NCBI RefSeq assembly: GCF_000344685.1
Contig: NW_006920426.1
Location: forward strand, 62,001-126,000
DNA: 64,000 nucleotides
Direction of reading: 5' to 3'
Origin: Gloeophyllum trabeum ATCC 11539
Taxonomy: Eukaryota > Basidiomycota > Agaricomycetes > Gloeophyllales > Gloeophyllaceae
Shown: one piece after another, positions 30,812-42,414 of the stretch
How positions within the stretch are numbered: the stretch's first letter is position 1
Layout: every line of letters begins with the position of its first letter
The notes under the pieces: generated by a model
What the model was told of the DNA's origin: nothing
Seen by the model: only the letters and a program-made list of their open reading frames with translations
The model's database searches: none
Program-made: the position numbers and the translations under genes

Positions 30812-33800
30812 ATGGCTTACGTATTCAAGCGAGGTATGTCTGTACTGCTTCCTGTCTTTACCCGTTGCTGACATCTTCCTTTTGCAGACGGGTGAGTTTG
30901 ACAAGACTTGGACGCGTCCGACGCGTCTCGTTACGCGCCTCATACTGAATGAACCGTGTTTTGTGCTTGTAGACGCAAGGAGCGCGTGCAGTTTGACAAG
31001 GTACGCGTCTTGGCGACGTTGGCGCGATTGATCTTCACCCTTGTTCATTATAGATCACTGCCCGGATATCCAAGCTCTGCTATGGTCTCGATGCTGTACA
31101 CGTTGACTCGATCGAGTGAGTTTGGATTGTGAGGCATGCAGCCTCGTCTGACGCGGCTCGATCCTAGGGTGGCCCAAAAGGTCATCGCCGGTGTCTACCC
31201 TGGAGTGACAACTGTGGAGCTCGACGTACGTTGCTTACTATTCCTCTCAAAGTATCCTATCCTGACGAGCTGCCCCAGAACCTCGCATCCGAGACGGCCG
31301 CCTACCTTACCACAAAACATCCTGACTATGCCATCCTAGCCGCTCGCATCGCCGTCTCCAACCTACACAAAGAGACGAAGAAGAACTTCTCAGAGGTGAT
31401 CAAGGACCTATATGAATATGGTAGGATGTGTCTATGTAGATTGCATCATCCATACTGATGCGTTGTTTCAGTTAACCCAAAGAACGGTCGTCCTGCTGGG
31501 ATGATCTCTAAGGAGACGTACGACTTTGTGATGCAGAATGCCGAACTCCTTGATTCATCTATCATCTATGAGCGTGATTTCACCTACAACTTGTGCGTAG
31601 ACCCTGCCTTTCTTGTCCAGATTCGTCTTAACCTATTACCCTCAGCTTCGGCTTCAAGACACTTGAACGCTCCTACCTACTAAGGATCAATGGCCGCGTC
31701 GCCGAACGCCCACAGCACATGCTCATGCGTGTCGCCGTCGGTATTCACGGTAACGACATCGACCGTGCTATTGAGACCTACAACATGATGTCTCAGCGCT
31801 ACTTCATCCACGCCTCACCTACGCTCTTCAACGCTGGGACACCTCACCCTCAGCTCAGCTCATGCTTCCTAGTCTGCATGAAGGATGACTCCATTGAAGG
31901 CATCTACGACACCCTCAAGAACTGCGCCATGATCAGCAAGACTGCTGGTGGTATCGGTTTGAGCATCCATAATATCCGGGCTACTGGGTACGCTCCTAGT
32001 CCGCTAGACATGAGTGTCTTCTGATGATTCGCGCAGCTCGTACATCGCGGGTACCAATGGGTACTCCAATGGTATTGTACCCATGCTCCGGGCGTACGAC
32101 GCGACCGCACGTTACGTCGACCAGGGTGGCAACAAGCGACCTGGTGCTTTTGCTATTTACCTCGAGCCTTGGCACGCGGACGTGTTCGATTTCCTAGACC
32201 TCAGGAAGAACCACGGGAAGGAGGAAGTCCGTGCCAGGGATCTGTTCTATGCTCTCTGGATTCCGGATCTCTTGTAAGTGCATTGTATGGCAAGATGCTA
32301 TCATCCCCTCATACTCTGCCACTAGCATGAAGCGGGTTAAGGCCAATGGCAACTGGACCCTGATGTGCCCTAACGAGGCCCCGGGTCTCCATGAGGTTTA
32401 CGGCGAAGAGTTCGAGAAGCTTTACGAGAAGTATGAGAACGAAGGCCGCGGCAGGAAGACGATGCCTGCTCAGAAGCTTTGGTACGCGATCTTGGAGGCC
32501 CAGATCGAGACCGGTGGCCCATTCATGCTCTACAAGGATGCTGCCAACAGTGAGTTGACTGCTGCCCAATTGCATCAGCCTATTGATCCGTCGGATCTTA
32601 GACAAGTCCAACCAGAAGAACCTTGGTACCATCAAGTCTTCCAACTTGTGCACGGAGATCATCGAGTACTCCTCGCCCGACGAGACCGCCGTCTGCAACT
32701 TGGGCTCGCTCGCCCTGCCTTCCTTCGTCGTGGACGGCCAGTACGACTTCAAGAAGTTGCACGACGTCGCCAAGGTTCTCGCGTACAACCTGAACCGCAT
32801 CATCGACGTGAACTACTACCCCATACCTGAGGCAAGGCGCTCGAACATGCGCCACCGTCCCATCGGTTTGGGTGTCAACGGCCTCGCCGATACCTTCATG
32901 GCGCTCCGCATGCCGTTTGACTCCGACGAGGCGAGGCAGCTGAACCTTCAGATCTTCGAGACTATCTACCACGCTGCCCTCGAGATGAGCAGCGAGCTCG
33001 CCGAGCGCGACGGGCCGTACGAGACTTGGGAAGGTAGCCCTGCTTCGCAGGGACAGCTCCAGTTCGACTTGTGGGGGGTGACCCCGACTGACCTGTGGGA
33101 CTGGACGAGCTTGAAGGAGAAGATTGGCAAGACTGGTTTGAGGAACTCGCTCCTGGTTGCTCCCATGCCGACTGCTTCTACGAGTCAGATTTTAGGCTTC
33201 AATGAGTGCTTCGAGCCCTACACGAGGTATGTCCATCTTCCGGTCACGCATGTGATCAGTTATCTCACAAGTCTTGCAGCAATATTTACACTCGTCGCGT
33301 CCTATCTGGAGAGTTCCAAGTCGTCTGCCCTTGGCTCCTCAGGGAGCTGGTGGACCGCAAACTGTGGGATGATCAGATGAGGAACCGCATCATCGCGCAC
33401 AACGGTTCCATTCAACATATCCCTGAGATACCTGACGACCTGAAGAAGATCTACAAGACGGTCTGGGAGATCAGCCAGAAGAAGATCCTCGACATGGCGG
33501 CGGACCGCGGCGCGTTCATCTGCCAGAGCCAGTCGCTCAACGTGCACTTGCAGTCGCCGACCATGGGCCAGCTCACGAGCATGCACTTCTACGGGTGGTC
33601 GAAGGGTCTGAAGACCGGTATGTACTACTTGAGGACGCGGCCGGCGTCACAGGCCATCCAGTTCACTGTCGACGTCAACGTCGTCAAGGATGCGAAAAAG
33701 ACGCAGTCCGAGAGCCGGACGCCTGCTGCTGTCAAGACAGTGGCGGGTGTCATCACTCCTTCGCCCTCGCCCTCCCCAGCGCGCGCCACCGCTCAGGTGC

Positions 33801-34057
33801 TCACTGCGACGATCAGCGAGTCGAAGCCTGCCGAACAGGATGACGCCCCCGCGAAGCCTGCGCCCCAAGCAGAGACTGCTCCCGTCGTTGCTGAGCCTTC
33901 GTCGGTCGAGGGCTTGGACGAGCGGACGAGGAAGGCTGCCGAGGCCGACCCCGAGTTCGCCGCTGCTCTGCGCAGACAGCAGGAGAGACAGCTCGAGGAG
34001 GCCAAGCTCCTGTGCTCGCTAGAAAACAAGGAGGCTTGTGTTATGTGCTCCGGCTGA
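30812..34057 (+). CDS. RNR1: Ribonucleoside-diphosphate reductase large subunit (R1)
   Basis: Makes dNDPs from NDPs with the small subunit R2. Start MAYVFKR (30812); the first exons are tiny ([31 protein letters not shown]), spanning the N-terminal ATP cone. Then [20 protein letters not shown] with the redox Cys, [32 protein letters not shown], the active-site run [20 protein letters not shown] (Asn, Cys, Glu and second redox Cys), [39 protein letters not shown] and [14 protein letters not shown] (paired Tyr). A Pro/Ala-rich linker of about 120 residues leads to the C-terminal CVMCSG redox pair. At least twelve exons. Complete. Confidence 0.97.
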
Positions 34058-34539
34058 GTGAGCCGTGAGTGGACTGAGTGTTGTTGTATAGATTTGATTT
34101 CCCATCGCTTTCGCATTGTCGTGTCTCATCCTCTTCCTCTAGTCTCTAGCTCTGTCACCTGTATCGATCCACATATATGTCATTCAGTATATCCTGCCTG
34201 TACTATCGTTGTCATATCTATCTAATGCACTTGCCTTCCCATCCGATGACATTGTCAGGCGCGTCCAGTGAATCCAAAGTTACATACACATGGATAGCAT
34301 TGCGCACTGCAAGTTAGTTACATGACTGTGTCACAAAATAGCAATACAAGATCTACAAGGGAATCCAATGATGTAAATGCTGGAAAATAAACATAAGAAT
34401 GTGTGAGATCCACAGTGCGGTTGGTCGTGAGGTCGTACAAGGTCGTCGAAGAAGTGATCGAAGATAAATCACCGATAAATATACAGGTCCAGCGCGGAAT
34501 AGATCCAAAGTCCCTCCGAGTCTAGTGGACATCGTCGCT
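34058..34539. other. Convergent 3' interval, 482 bp
   Basis: Lies between the 3' ends of RNR1 and the secreted protein gene. Only terminal sequences expected; nothing else seen. Confidence 0.5.
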
Positions 34540-35482
34540 CTAAAGACGCTGAACGGTTAGTATAGCAACACGGCCGTCTTGCTCTATGCCGTGGTTCACG
34601 CCTGGTATCGTCATATTAACAGCGGTAGTGACAATGGATGCTATCCACTTACTGTGGTTTCCGGGCTCGAGTAGGCCTTCCCGCCATTCTACATCTGCGA
34701 GCCACCACATCCCATTCCATCTACTGCCGGCGGCTGCTCGCTCAACGAGCAGGTCGCGGCCAATATTGTACCCATCCTCGATGATGGTGTGGTGCTTCCC
34801 TGAATGCTGTGACGTGAATTTGATATGGTTGGATACGAGGGAAGAATACAGAGTGTGATTTACCTCTTCCTTCGAGACGGCTAAGAACCATGCCCCGGAA
34901 TTCGCCAACGTACCATTCTGCTTCCATGCACGGAAGTGGTTCCCGCCTGCGACGCTCTCCCAGCAGGTTCCCCAGACCGGAAAGTACGTTTGTCTCGCGA
35001 GGAACTGCTCTTCCTTCCTCCCATCCCCGTCGCCAAGGTCAGCTTCGTGGATTTGACCGTAGTGGAGACCCATGCACTCCTCGGAGAATCCTATGGACCT
35101 ATAAATACGCCCTCAGCACGCACAGTAGGATATGATAGCATAATAGCGTACTTTGCATAGGCGTGGAATCCGGTCTCGGTCAGGACGTACGGATCAGAGA
35201 AGGCTGAGATGATGACGTTCAGAGGTTCCCCGCGCTTGCGAGTTGCCCACTATAATTGCCTCAGTACTATGCATGACATAAGAAATATGGCAAGCGTACA
35301 TCGAGCATTCGACCGCCATTTGTCCGTGGGTCGTACCATCCCTCGAATCCACCGTCCTGTGGTCGTTCGGGCTTGCGGCCCCCTTGTAATGCAAGGACTG
35401 ACTGTTCTCTTGCCGCCCACGGGATAAATGCCGGCACGGCAAGGACGGGCGAGATGATGCATAAAATCAGAAAAGATCGCAT
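34540..35482 (-). CDS. Secreted protein of uncharacterised basidiomycete family
   Basis: Start MRSFLILCIISPVLAVPAFI (35482), a clear signal peptide. After an intron: PLNVIISAFSDPYVLTETGF, then FSEECMGLHYGQIHEADLGD, GDGRKEEQFLARQTYFPVWG, TCWESVAGGNHFRAWKQNG, SGAWFLAVSKEEV, HTIIEDGYNIGRDLLVERAA and WNGMWWLADVEWREGLLEPG. The last exon, after a GTAAGT...CCAG intron, reads GVNHGIEQDGRVAILTVQRL. I have seen this pattern in many Agaricomycete secreted proteins of unknown function; no catalytic motif is evident. The many Trp and Gly residues suggest a compact extracellular domain. Confidence 0.8.
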
Positions 35483-35760
35483 TATTGTCGGGGGTGCCAG
35501 CGACGACCAGCGAGCAACAGGCTATAGGCGACAGCGACCGTCGTGGAGAAGGGATGGGGCAGGGCAGCCATCATCAGATTCAGTGTCATTGAGGTGGCTC
35601 AATCGGGCAGTTACAGCTTCACTGCCACCGCGGGAGCGTCTCCGGAGCACGTGCACCACGTGCCACGGACATGGCGGCGCGAAGTCGAGGCCGGTAACAG
35701 GACCGCCTTCTCAACTCTCCAAGTCTCTGCCTCGATTCAGAGTCCACACTGCCAGCTGTT
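35483..35760. other. Divergent promoter interval
   Basis: About 280 bases shared by the secreted protein (minus) and AVL9 (plus). No TATA box recognised. Confidence 0.4.
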
Positions 35761-38700
35761 ATGTCTGCCGTTCACGACGCCCTGCGCGACACGGAACCGA
35801 CCGCGGTCATTGACGAAAGCGACGGCGACGACAACGAGACCGCCTCGCAGAAGTCTATATCCCTCTCTTCACCCGCAGTCTCCCCGCGGCACTCGACAGT
35901 TACCCCGGCACAGACGCATTTCACACCGCCGTCGCCCCCGCTGAACGCGTACTCGAAGCGGGACTCTCGGCCGTATACCATAGATACCGACCTCACGTCG
36001 GAGACGGATAACAGCAGCTTCTACACGCATGAGCTGGGCACGCGTGACAGCTCGATTTCGTCTGCAGCGGCGTCTCTGTACGAGCAGGAAGACCACTCAA
36101 AGCTTGAGGGTCTCACGACGTATCCGCCACCGCCTTTGCCTTCCGCAAGTCGCGAGTCTGTCACGTCGTTCTCTTCGAGGAGCTCTTCCTACTCCAAGAA
36201 AGCCCGGCCAGAGTCTACCATCTTCGAGGTTACCAGTGGTCCATTGATCCTGGGTATTGCGCTTGTGGACTTCAACCACTTGGTCTGTTGTATAATGCTT
36301 GATCTGTGCACTTCCATCCCCATTCAACTCAATTCAGGTCGGCCCCAAGATAGAGTTCTCCAAGGGGGAGATATTCGAGGATGAGGAGATTGCCAAAATC
36401 CTGCCTTTCTTAGCACTTCCTGATGGTGCACACTTGGTACATCCTTCAGTCATTATATGTCTGCGTACGTTCTAACTGTTGTAAGACCGTCGAAGACTAC
36501 TCGTACTTCCACCTCGTCCCATCATCGCCAAAACCGACTACCATATTTGGAATCTCGTAAGTCCCCTCCCACTCATTTGCATACGGTCATGGTTCTAATT
36601 GCATCACTGCAGATGTAATCGACAAATAGCAGCTTCTCAGCTGCTCGTCAAGGATGCGGACGTGACTCGTTCGACCGTGCAGAAGGCCGTGGTCATCCTC
36701 GCCTCGAAACCCGTCTTCGGACTCGTACGGTACGTGAAACATCATGATTGCTCAACTTATGTGGCGTCCTGATGATAACTCCAGGGACCGTTTGGGTGTC
36801 ATCACTCGGGCTTTGTTTGATCAACGGTTGGTTTCCCACAGACGTTGATTGTGGTACAGGATGAAACTCATACGCGTGTCTTTCTGTTCAGGGACTTCCG
36901 GGAGACGGATATTCTTGTAGATTTCTATGACTCGCTGGAACCCTCTCTCCGGAGCCAGTTAACCGAGAGTGGTGTCTACATGGGTTAGTCGCTCCTCCGA
37001 ACCACTCTTTGCTTATGTTACTGAGGAATATTATGTCTGTCAAGGCACGAGTCTGTATGTTTTTCCTCTTTCGCGGCGCTGCTCACCATGACCCGATTCA
37101 CGCAGCCGGGAGCTTGTACATCATTTTCGGCAGAAGACGCTGGTAATAATCAAGGCGCTCATGCTGCAGAAAAAAGTGAGCAATCTATTCATCAACCTTT
37201 CCAGGTACTAACCCAAAGACTTCAGGTAATGTTCTACGGTCATCCAGTAGAGCGGCTATGTACATACCAGTACTCGCTCATATCACTCATTCCTGGTTCG
37301 TAAGAACGTATGGTCAGGCCCACGTGGCATAGGTATTGATATTTCCGTACAATAGGCTTGTTGCATACCCTAGACGACTCGGGGTCACCGCCTCTCGCCA
37401 ACCGAGCGCCAACCCTAACCCGCCCTTCATCCCTGAAGACGTCGAACCACAAGAGCATGATGGCGTATCTCGGTTTGCCGCTGGATATCTTTGGCAAGGT
37501 GATCTGATCAGTTCTTCTTTGTCAAATAGCGATCTCATGATTGGGTGTGCTTGGTAGGATTCGTTTTTCCAGCCGTATCTGCCTTTGCAGCAGCTGGACA
37601 TGCTGAGGGAGACGCCAAGTTGGTTGTGCGGGACGACGAATTCAATTGTCACGTCCCAGAAATGCGTGGACTTGCTCATTAACGTGCGTATCCACACCCG
37701 GTCGTATATATGTATTCCCATTCTGAGCCTCCATTCCGTGATGCGGTCAGATTGAGACCGCGAGCTTCGAGTTCCGCGACCCTACGCTCGAGCGGATGGC
37801 CGGCCTAACAGCAGCTGACCGGAAATGGATGGACGAGATCGTGAAGGACGTGAATGACGGGTGGAACGACGAAGATCCCACTCGGCCACTGGGCATGCAG
37901 TACGTGTCCCGCTCGGGAGCTAAAGGATGCCTTGCTGATGTACGCCAGAAGGTTCAAGGGCAGCGATGACTATCTGAGAAGCAAGGTGGGAATGTCTACA
38001 CCCCCTATGCAGGAGTTTGCGTTGACTTCTTATTATAGTTCGAAGAGTATATATCGGGCGCGCTCTCTTCCGTCAAGTTTGCCGATTTCATTGCCAAGGG
38101 TGAAGGCGGAGGTGTGATGATCACTGGCGGCACAGGTTTGTTCTTCTGCTCACATTTGGTGTCGAGCCGTTCTCTCACCCAGTTCAGGTGCGGATTATAA
38201 TGCCATCCAGGACTATAATCCCTTGTGGATCGCGGAGTTCAAGAAAACGAACGCGTACGAGGTTTGGCAACGAGTGACTGATCCTACGTTGTTCGATATA
38301 GTCGAGCCTCGGTGAGCATACACATAGCCCTGCTATTTCTGATCCGTATTTTTGACAAGGACGTAGACATCCATGTAATGAGAAGCCATCTGTAGTGGCA
38401 GACATCAGTCTGAGACTCTCAGAAGGTATTCAGGAACTGAAGCTAGACCAGCAGCTCGCACCAGCTCGCGAAGCCGTATCGCGGACGCTTGTCGCAGGCT
38501 CCACCAACTTCTTCAAAGCCGTCGAAGGCGTGCGTGGCCGGTGGGCTCAGCGCTCCGCGGGCTCCTCTACGTCCATTCAGACCGTCAGCAGCAGCTCCTC
38601 AAGCACCGTGGAAGTCGCCAGCCCGCCGAAAGAGCCAACTAGTCCCCCCGCCCCTGCAGAGTTGACGAGGACGCTGTCGCAATCCCCGCCGCCAGCGGAT

Positions 38701-39258
38701 GGGCAGCGCCCGATAAGCCTGACCGCTGCGGACGCGAAGGCTGCGCTGGGGAGTATCGGCGCGGGGATCGGGTCGTTCTTCTCGAGCAGGGCGAGTAGAT
38801 TCTCGTTGGGGAAGCCCGCCACTGCACCCGAGGACGCAGCGACGGCCAGCAAAGATGCGAGCCTGACGGCGTCCAGCTCTACTGCGACGGTTGTCCCAGC
38901 GTCTAGCTCGACGGCCACAGTCGTGGCGTCTCCGACGGCGGTGACTCATGCTGCATCTCCCACATCGGTCACTCAGGTCGCGTCTGCCACGTCGGCCGCT
39001 CATGTCGCGGAGGCACCGTCGGTACCTAGCAAGACCGAGCATGTGCCCGAGCCTGCACTCGCTGCTGTGCAGCCGGAGGCCCATGTGCACGCCGAAGAGC
39101 ACGAGCAGACGCACTCGACGCAGGGTGGAGAGCACGATCATATCCTGGCGCAGCTGGATAGCGCTCACGCACCGAGGAAGTCCGACGACCAGTCTATCCG
39201 GGCGGTGAGCGTGTATAGCAGCGAGGGCGAGCCAGCGGGCATGGCCCTGGCCATGTAA
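35761..39258 (+). CDS. AVL9: AVL9-type late secretory pathway protein (DENN-like)
   Basis: Acts in traffic from the Golgi to the plasma membrane. Start MSAVHDALRDTEPTAVIDES with a Ser-rich disordered N-terminus. The Avl9 core begins TSGPLILGIALVDFNHL/VGPKIEFSKGEIFEDEEI, then ILPFLALPDGAHL, EDYSYFHLVPSS, TIFGIS/CNRQIAASQLL, DVTRSTVQKAVVILASKPVF, RLGVITRALFDQRDF and MLQKKVMFYGHPVERLCTYQ, the Avl9 signature. QKCVDLLINIETASFEFRDP and FKGSDDYLRSKFEEYISGAL close the core. A long low-complexity Ser/Thr/Ala/Glu tail (38500-39250, with VASPTAVTHAASPTSVTQ-type repeats) follows. Many short introns; complete. Confidence 0.93.
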
Positions 39259-39631
39259 TTCGCGAGTTACCCGACGTGGTGTTGTTGTATAATCTCCGGC
39301 TTGCTCGCCTTGTCTTGTTCGCTCAGTGTTTATCCATCTTGATTGACTCATACTTGCGCATACATCCACATTTCCATGCACTCATAGACTCATGCGACCG
39401 GTATTTATTCTTCATAGCAGCTCATGCATCACGGGGAGGAGAGACGGGTACTTGTACAACATAATTAGGGATTTTGAGTACAAATACAACGTTATCATTG
39501 TACAACGGCGAGCGGGGGAGCATCCGTATTTGCTATAGAATCAAGATACCAAGCAAGGATGATACAAATTCGGTCGAGTGGATACGTACATCTACATAGG
39601 AGAGTCGCATCGTGTATAAGCCAAGGGCGAG
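39259..39631. other. Convergent 3' interval, 373 bp
   Basis: AT-richer than the flanking genes; holds 3' ends only. Nothing else seen. Confidence 0.5.
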
Positions 39632-41104
39632 CTATCCACGAACGGCGAAAGAGTAGGCGTCCCCGCGGTTCAGGTACACGACCTTATCGTCGAGGCCTGC
39701 TTTAGTCATCGCCTCTTGGAAATCCTGCGAACGGAGACTATCGTACCGAGGCCCTATTTCACATAGCAAATGTCGCAACTCACCTTCAATGGACTGAGGA
39801 ACACGTCTATCGGGACCAGTAAACGTGAGCAACACGACAAGAACCCAGAGCAACGTACCATAATCGTCGAAATGGATCGGGACGGTGACGTCCGGGTTAA
39901 TCAGATGCACGAGCTGGATGCCCTGCGCCGCGTCCATCGTGACCATGAGCAGCGGGAGCGCGCGCGAGGGGATCGTCGTCCCGCCTATCCACCACCAGCC
40001 TGAATGAGTACATCCCTCGCACGCGCGCGTACAATCAACACTAGCGCTCACCGAGGTGCACGAGCATGAGATCCACCTCGGGGTACCGCGCGGGTATGTC
40101 CCGCAGCTCGTCGACGAACAAAGTGTCGCCGGTGATGTATATCCTGTAGCCGACGTCCAGCTCGCCCCCGTCGTCGTCGTGCAGGCGCCCGAGCTCGACC
40201 ATCCACCCGTGCGTGGGCGGCACGGCGCCCGCGAGCGCGTTCGCGGCCTCGAGGAGCCCGCCGGGGGGGACGTGCTTGCCTGGGGTTGCGGTGACTTTTA
40301 GCACGGGCTTGGTGGGGGAGGGACGGGAGGGAGGGGCGATGTGCACGAGCGCGGAGTCCCAGGTGTCGAGCGCGGTGACGGCGGTGAAGGCCTCCGAGGG
40401 CGGGGATTTGGACGTGAGCGCGGCGTGCGCGTGCGGGGTGGTGAGGATCGGGAGGGCGCGGCTGAGCGAGGCTTCGACCTGCGCGGGCGCGGGGGTGGAC
40501 GGGTGGACGGGGACGGGGGGTTACATAAATGCGGGATTTGAGGGGGGAGGGGTGGGGCGCACCTCCTGGTCGAAGTGGTCCGCGTGGTAGTGCGAGAGCA
40601 GGACGAGGTCGACGCGCGGGAGGTCGTGCAAGTCTACCGCAGGGTTCGTCAGGCGCGTGGCCTGCACGCCCGGGCCGAGGTGGACGTGGTCGCCTGCGTG
40701 GAGGAAGCTAGCAGGGGAGGTGGGGTTAGTTGTTTGGGAACGCGAGAGGGCCGGCGCCGGGGGGAAGGGTTGGGGGGTGGAGGGAAGGAGGGAAAGGGGG
40801 CAAGGACAGAGCGTACTTGGGGTCGGTCATGATGCGCACGCCCTCCCACTCGAGGATGGTCGTGGCCGTCCCGACAAAGTAGAGGCGCGCGTTCTCCGCG
40901 CCGACGTCCTTGCCGCCAGGGTGCACCTGTCGTTGCGTCCTCAGTGTCAGTATCCAATTTCCAAGGCGAGGTTTGTACCTTTAGGGAAGCAGGCAGGGGA
41001 AGCTCATGCGAGTGCGAGTGCGCGTGGGGGACGTCGTCGCGCAGGGGGGACTTGGTCTGGGAGGGGTCGAGGTAGATGTGCGCGGTGGGCTGCGGCGAGG
41101 TCAT
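39632..41104 (-). CDS. Metallo-beta-lactamase-fold hydrolase
   Basis: Start MTSPQPTAHIYLDPSQTKSP (41104) with a His-rich patch PHAHSHSHE. Then LYFVGTATTILEWEGVRIMT, LHAGDHVHLGPGVQATRL and the zinc motif LVLLSHYHADHFD (HxHxDH). YITGDTLFVDELRDIPARYP supplies the bridging Asp and VTVPIHFDDYG the final His. It ends AMTKAGLDDKVVYLNRGDAY and TAG. Family members hydrolyse esters, phosphodiesters or lactones; the specific substrate is not visible, and the layout is closest to the broad cytosolic L-ascorbate-6-phosphate-lactonase-like/UlaG-type group (inference). About six exons. Confidence 0.85.
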
Positions 41105-41450
41105 TACTTCACGACTTCCAGGTCAGATACCATCCTGCGACCGCCCTTTATACGGGGAAGCTGGGTGGAATAGGATGGATGACGAGCGATGACATAGTCA
41201 TCGTCGGGGGGGAGATGGGAGAAGGTTATGTATAGAGGCTGGTATAGCATGTTCAGCCGGTCTCAGTCGGCAATGGTGGAAGCAAGGAGTGCAGTCTCAC
41301 AACCGGAACTGTGGACTCGGGCAAGACGCGACAGTCGAGCGGGTGGAATTAGGCAGGTATAGTACAAACGGATCCAGGACAAATACAGTAACGTTTCAAG
41401 CCGCACTATAGCGTATAAACACTAAGAATACAGTGTGGACGATCGAGTCT
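41105..41450. other. Promoter of the MBL-fold gene / 3' flank
   Basis: About 350 bases between two minus-strand genes. No gene or clear motif seen. Confidence 0.45.
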
Positions 41451-41970
41451 CTACTTGTGCGTCTCAGAAGGGGCCTCCTGGCCCTGCAAAATCTTCTGTC
41501 CCTGCTCTTTCGTCTCGGCCTACATGAAGACGGTCTTGGTCAATGACAAAGACAGACATGATTGTCGATGCCTCTCACCTTCCTCAGCGTCGCTCCGCGG
41601 ATCTCCTTCGCATACCCTTCCGCACAAGCATCAGTTCTCCTATTCACTACCAGCATCGTCAAGCGACTACTCACCTAAAACCTGGTCCTTCCACGGCACC
41701 TTCCCCCCCGGCTGCTCGACATACTGCACGTTCTTCTCCGCGTCGTAGTGCACGGTCGAGCCGTCCCCGGGCTGTGTCGAGCCTGCGTACCCAGCGCATC
41801 AGTGCAAGTCCCCAACACGCCGCAATGCGGGTATGGATGGAGATAGAGTGACGCTCACCTTGCTGGGGCGGCGTGGACACCTCCGTAGGCTGCACGGTTT
41901 CGGAGGGGAGGGAGACGTTCCCGGGCGCGTCCGCGCGCGCGGTTGTTGTTGCCGTTTGTGAGGAAGACAT
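41451..41970 (-). CDS. Small conserved-looking protein of unknown function
   Basis: Four exons. Start MSSSQTATTTARADAPGNVS (41970), then TVHYDAEKNVQYVEQPGGKV, PWKDQVLG/YAKEIRGATLRK and, after a last intron, AETKEQGQKILQGQEAPSET HK with TAG at 41451-41453. About 100 residues, hydrophilic, no signal peptide or membrane span. The VPWKDQVLGYAKEIRG...KEQGQKILQG arrangement resembles small stress-type proteins I have seen in Agaricomycetes, but I cannot name a family. The real codon-like spacing of four small exons is the main support. Confidence 0.65.
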
Positions 41971-42414
41971 CGTCGGTGATTTGTGACGGATAATGCGGAT
42001 TGACTAGGGGTAGTAGGTACTTGACGGAATTGTGCGTTACATGGTGAGTGGCGAGCTATATGTAGAGTATGCACTGTGGCGCGGGCGGGGAGGGTGAGGT
42101 GATGTCATGGCCGGTGACCTCATGCGGTGCTGGGTCCGAAAGCGGTCAATGTGGCTGAAATGTGGCTGATGTCTGTGTGGCTGAAGGGTGGCCGGCGGTA
42201 CCAGCACGATGATCTGAATGTTTCGATCCATGTCCTATGCATGCGTAGATGACAGAGGCCAGATTACTCATATACAATAAAGTAGACAGTTTAATCAATA
42301 CGGTAAATCCTATCAGACGAGGAGAACACAGATTATCCACATGAACATGAAGACCCAACTGTTTTACCCTCCCAACCCCCAACCCCCATCGGCCCTCCTA
42401 AGTTAATAGAAACC
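41971..42414. other. Intergenic, 444 bp
   Basis: Promoter of the small gene and 3' end of the queuosine salvage gene. A short imperfect direct repeat (ATGTGGCTGA units near 42150-42185) is visible; nothing else. Confidence 0.5.

Noticed and set aside
38599..39381. Minus-strand Arg-rich frame of 260 codons
   Set aside because: Antisense to the low-complexity tail of AVL9.
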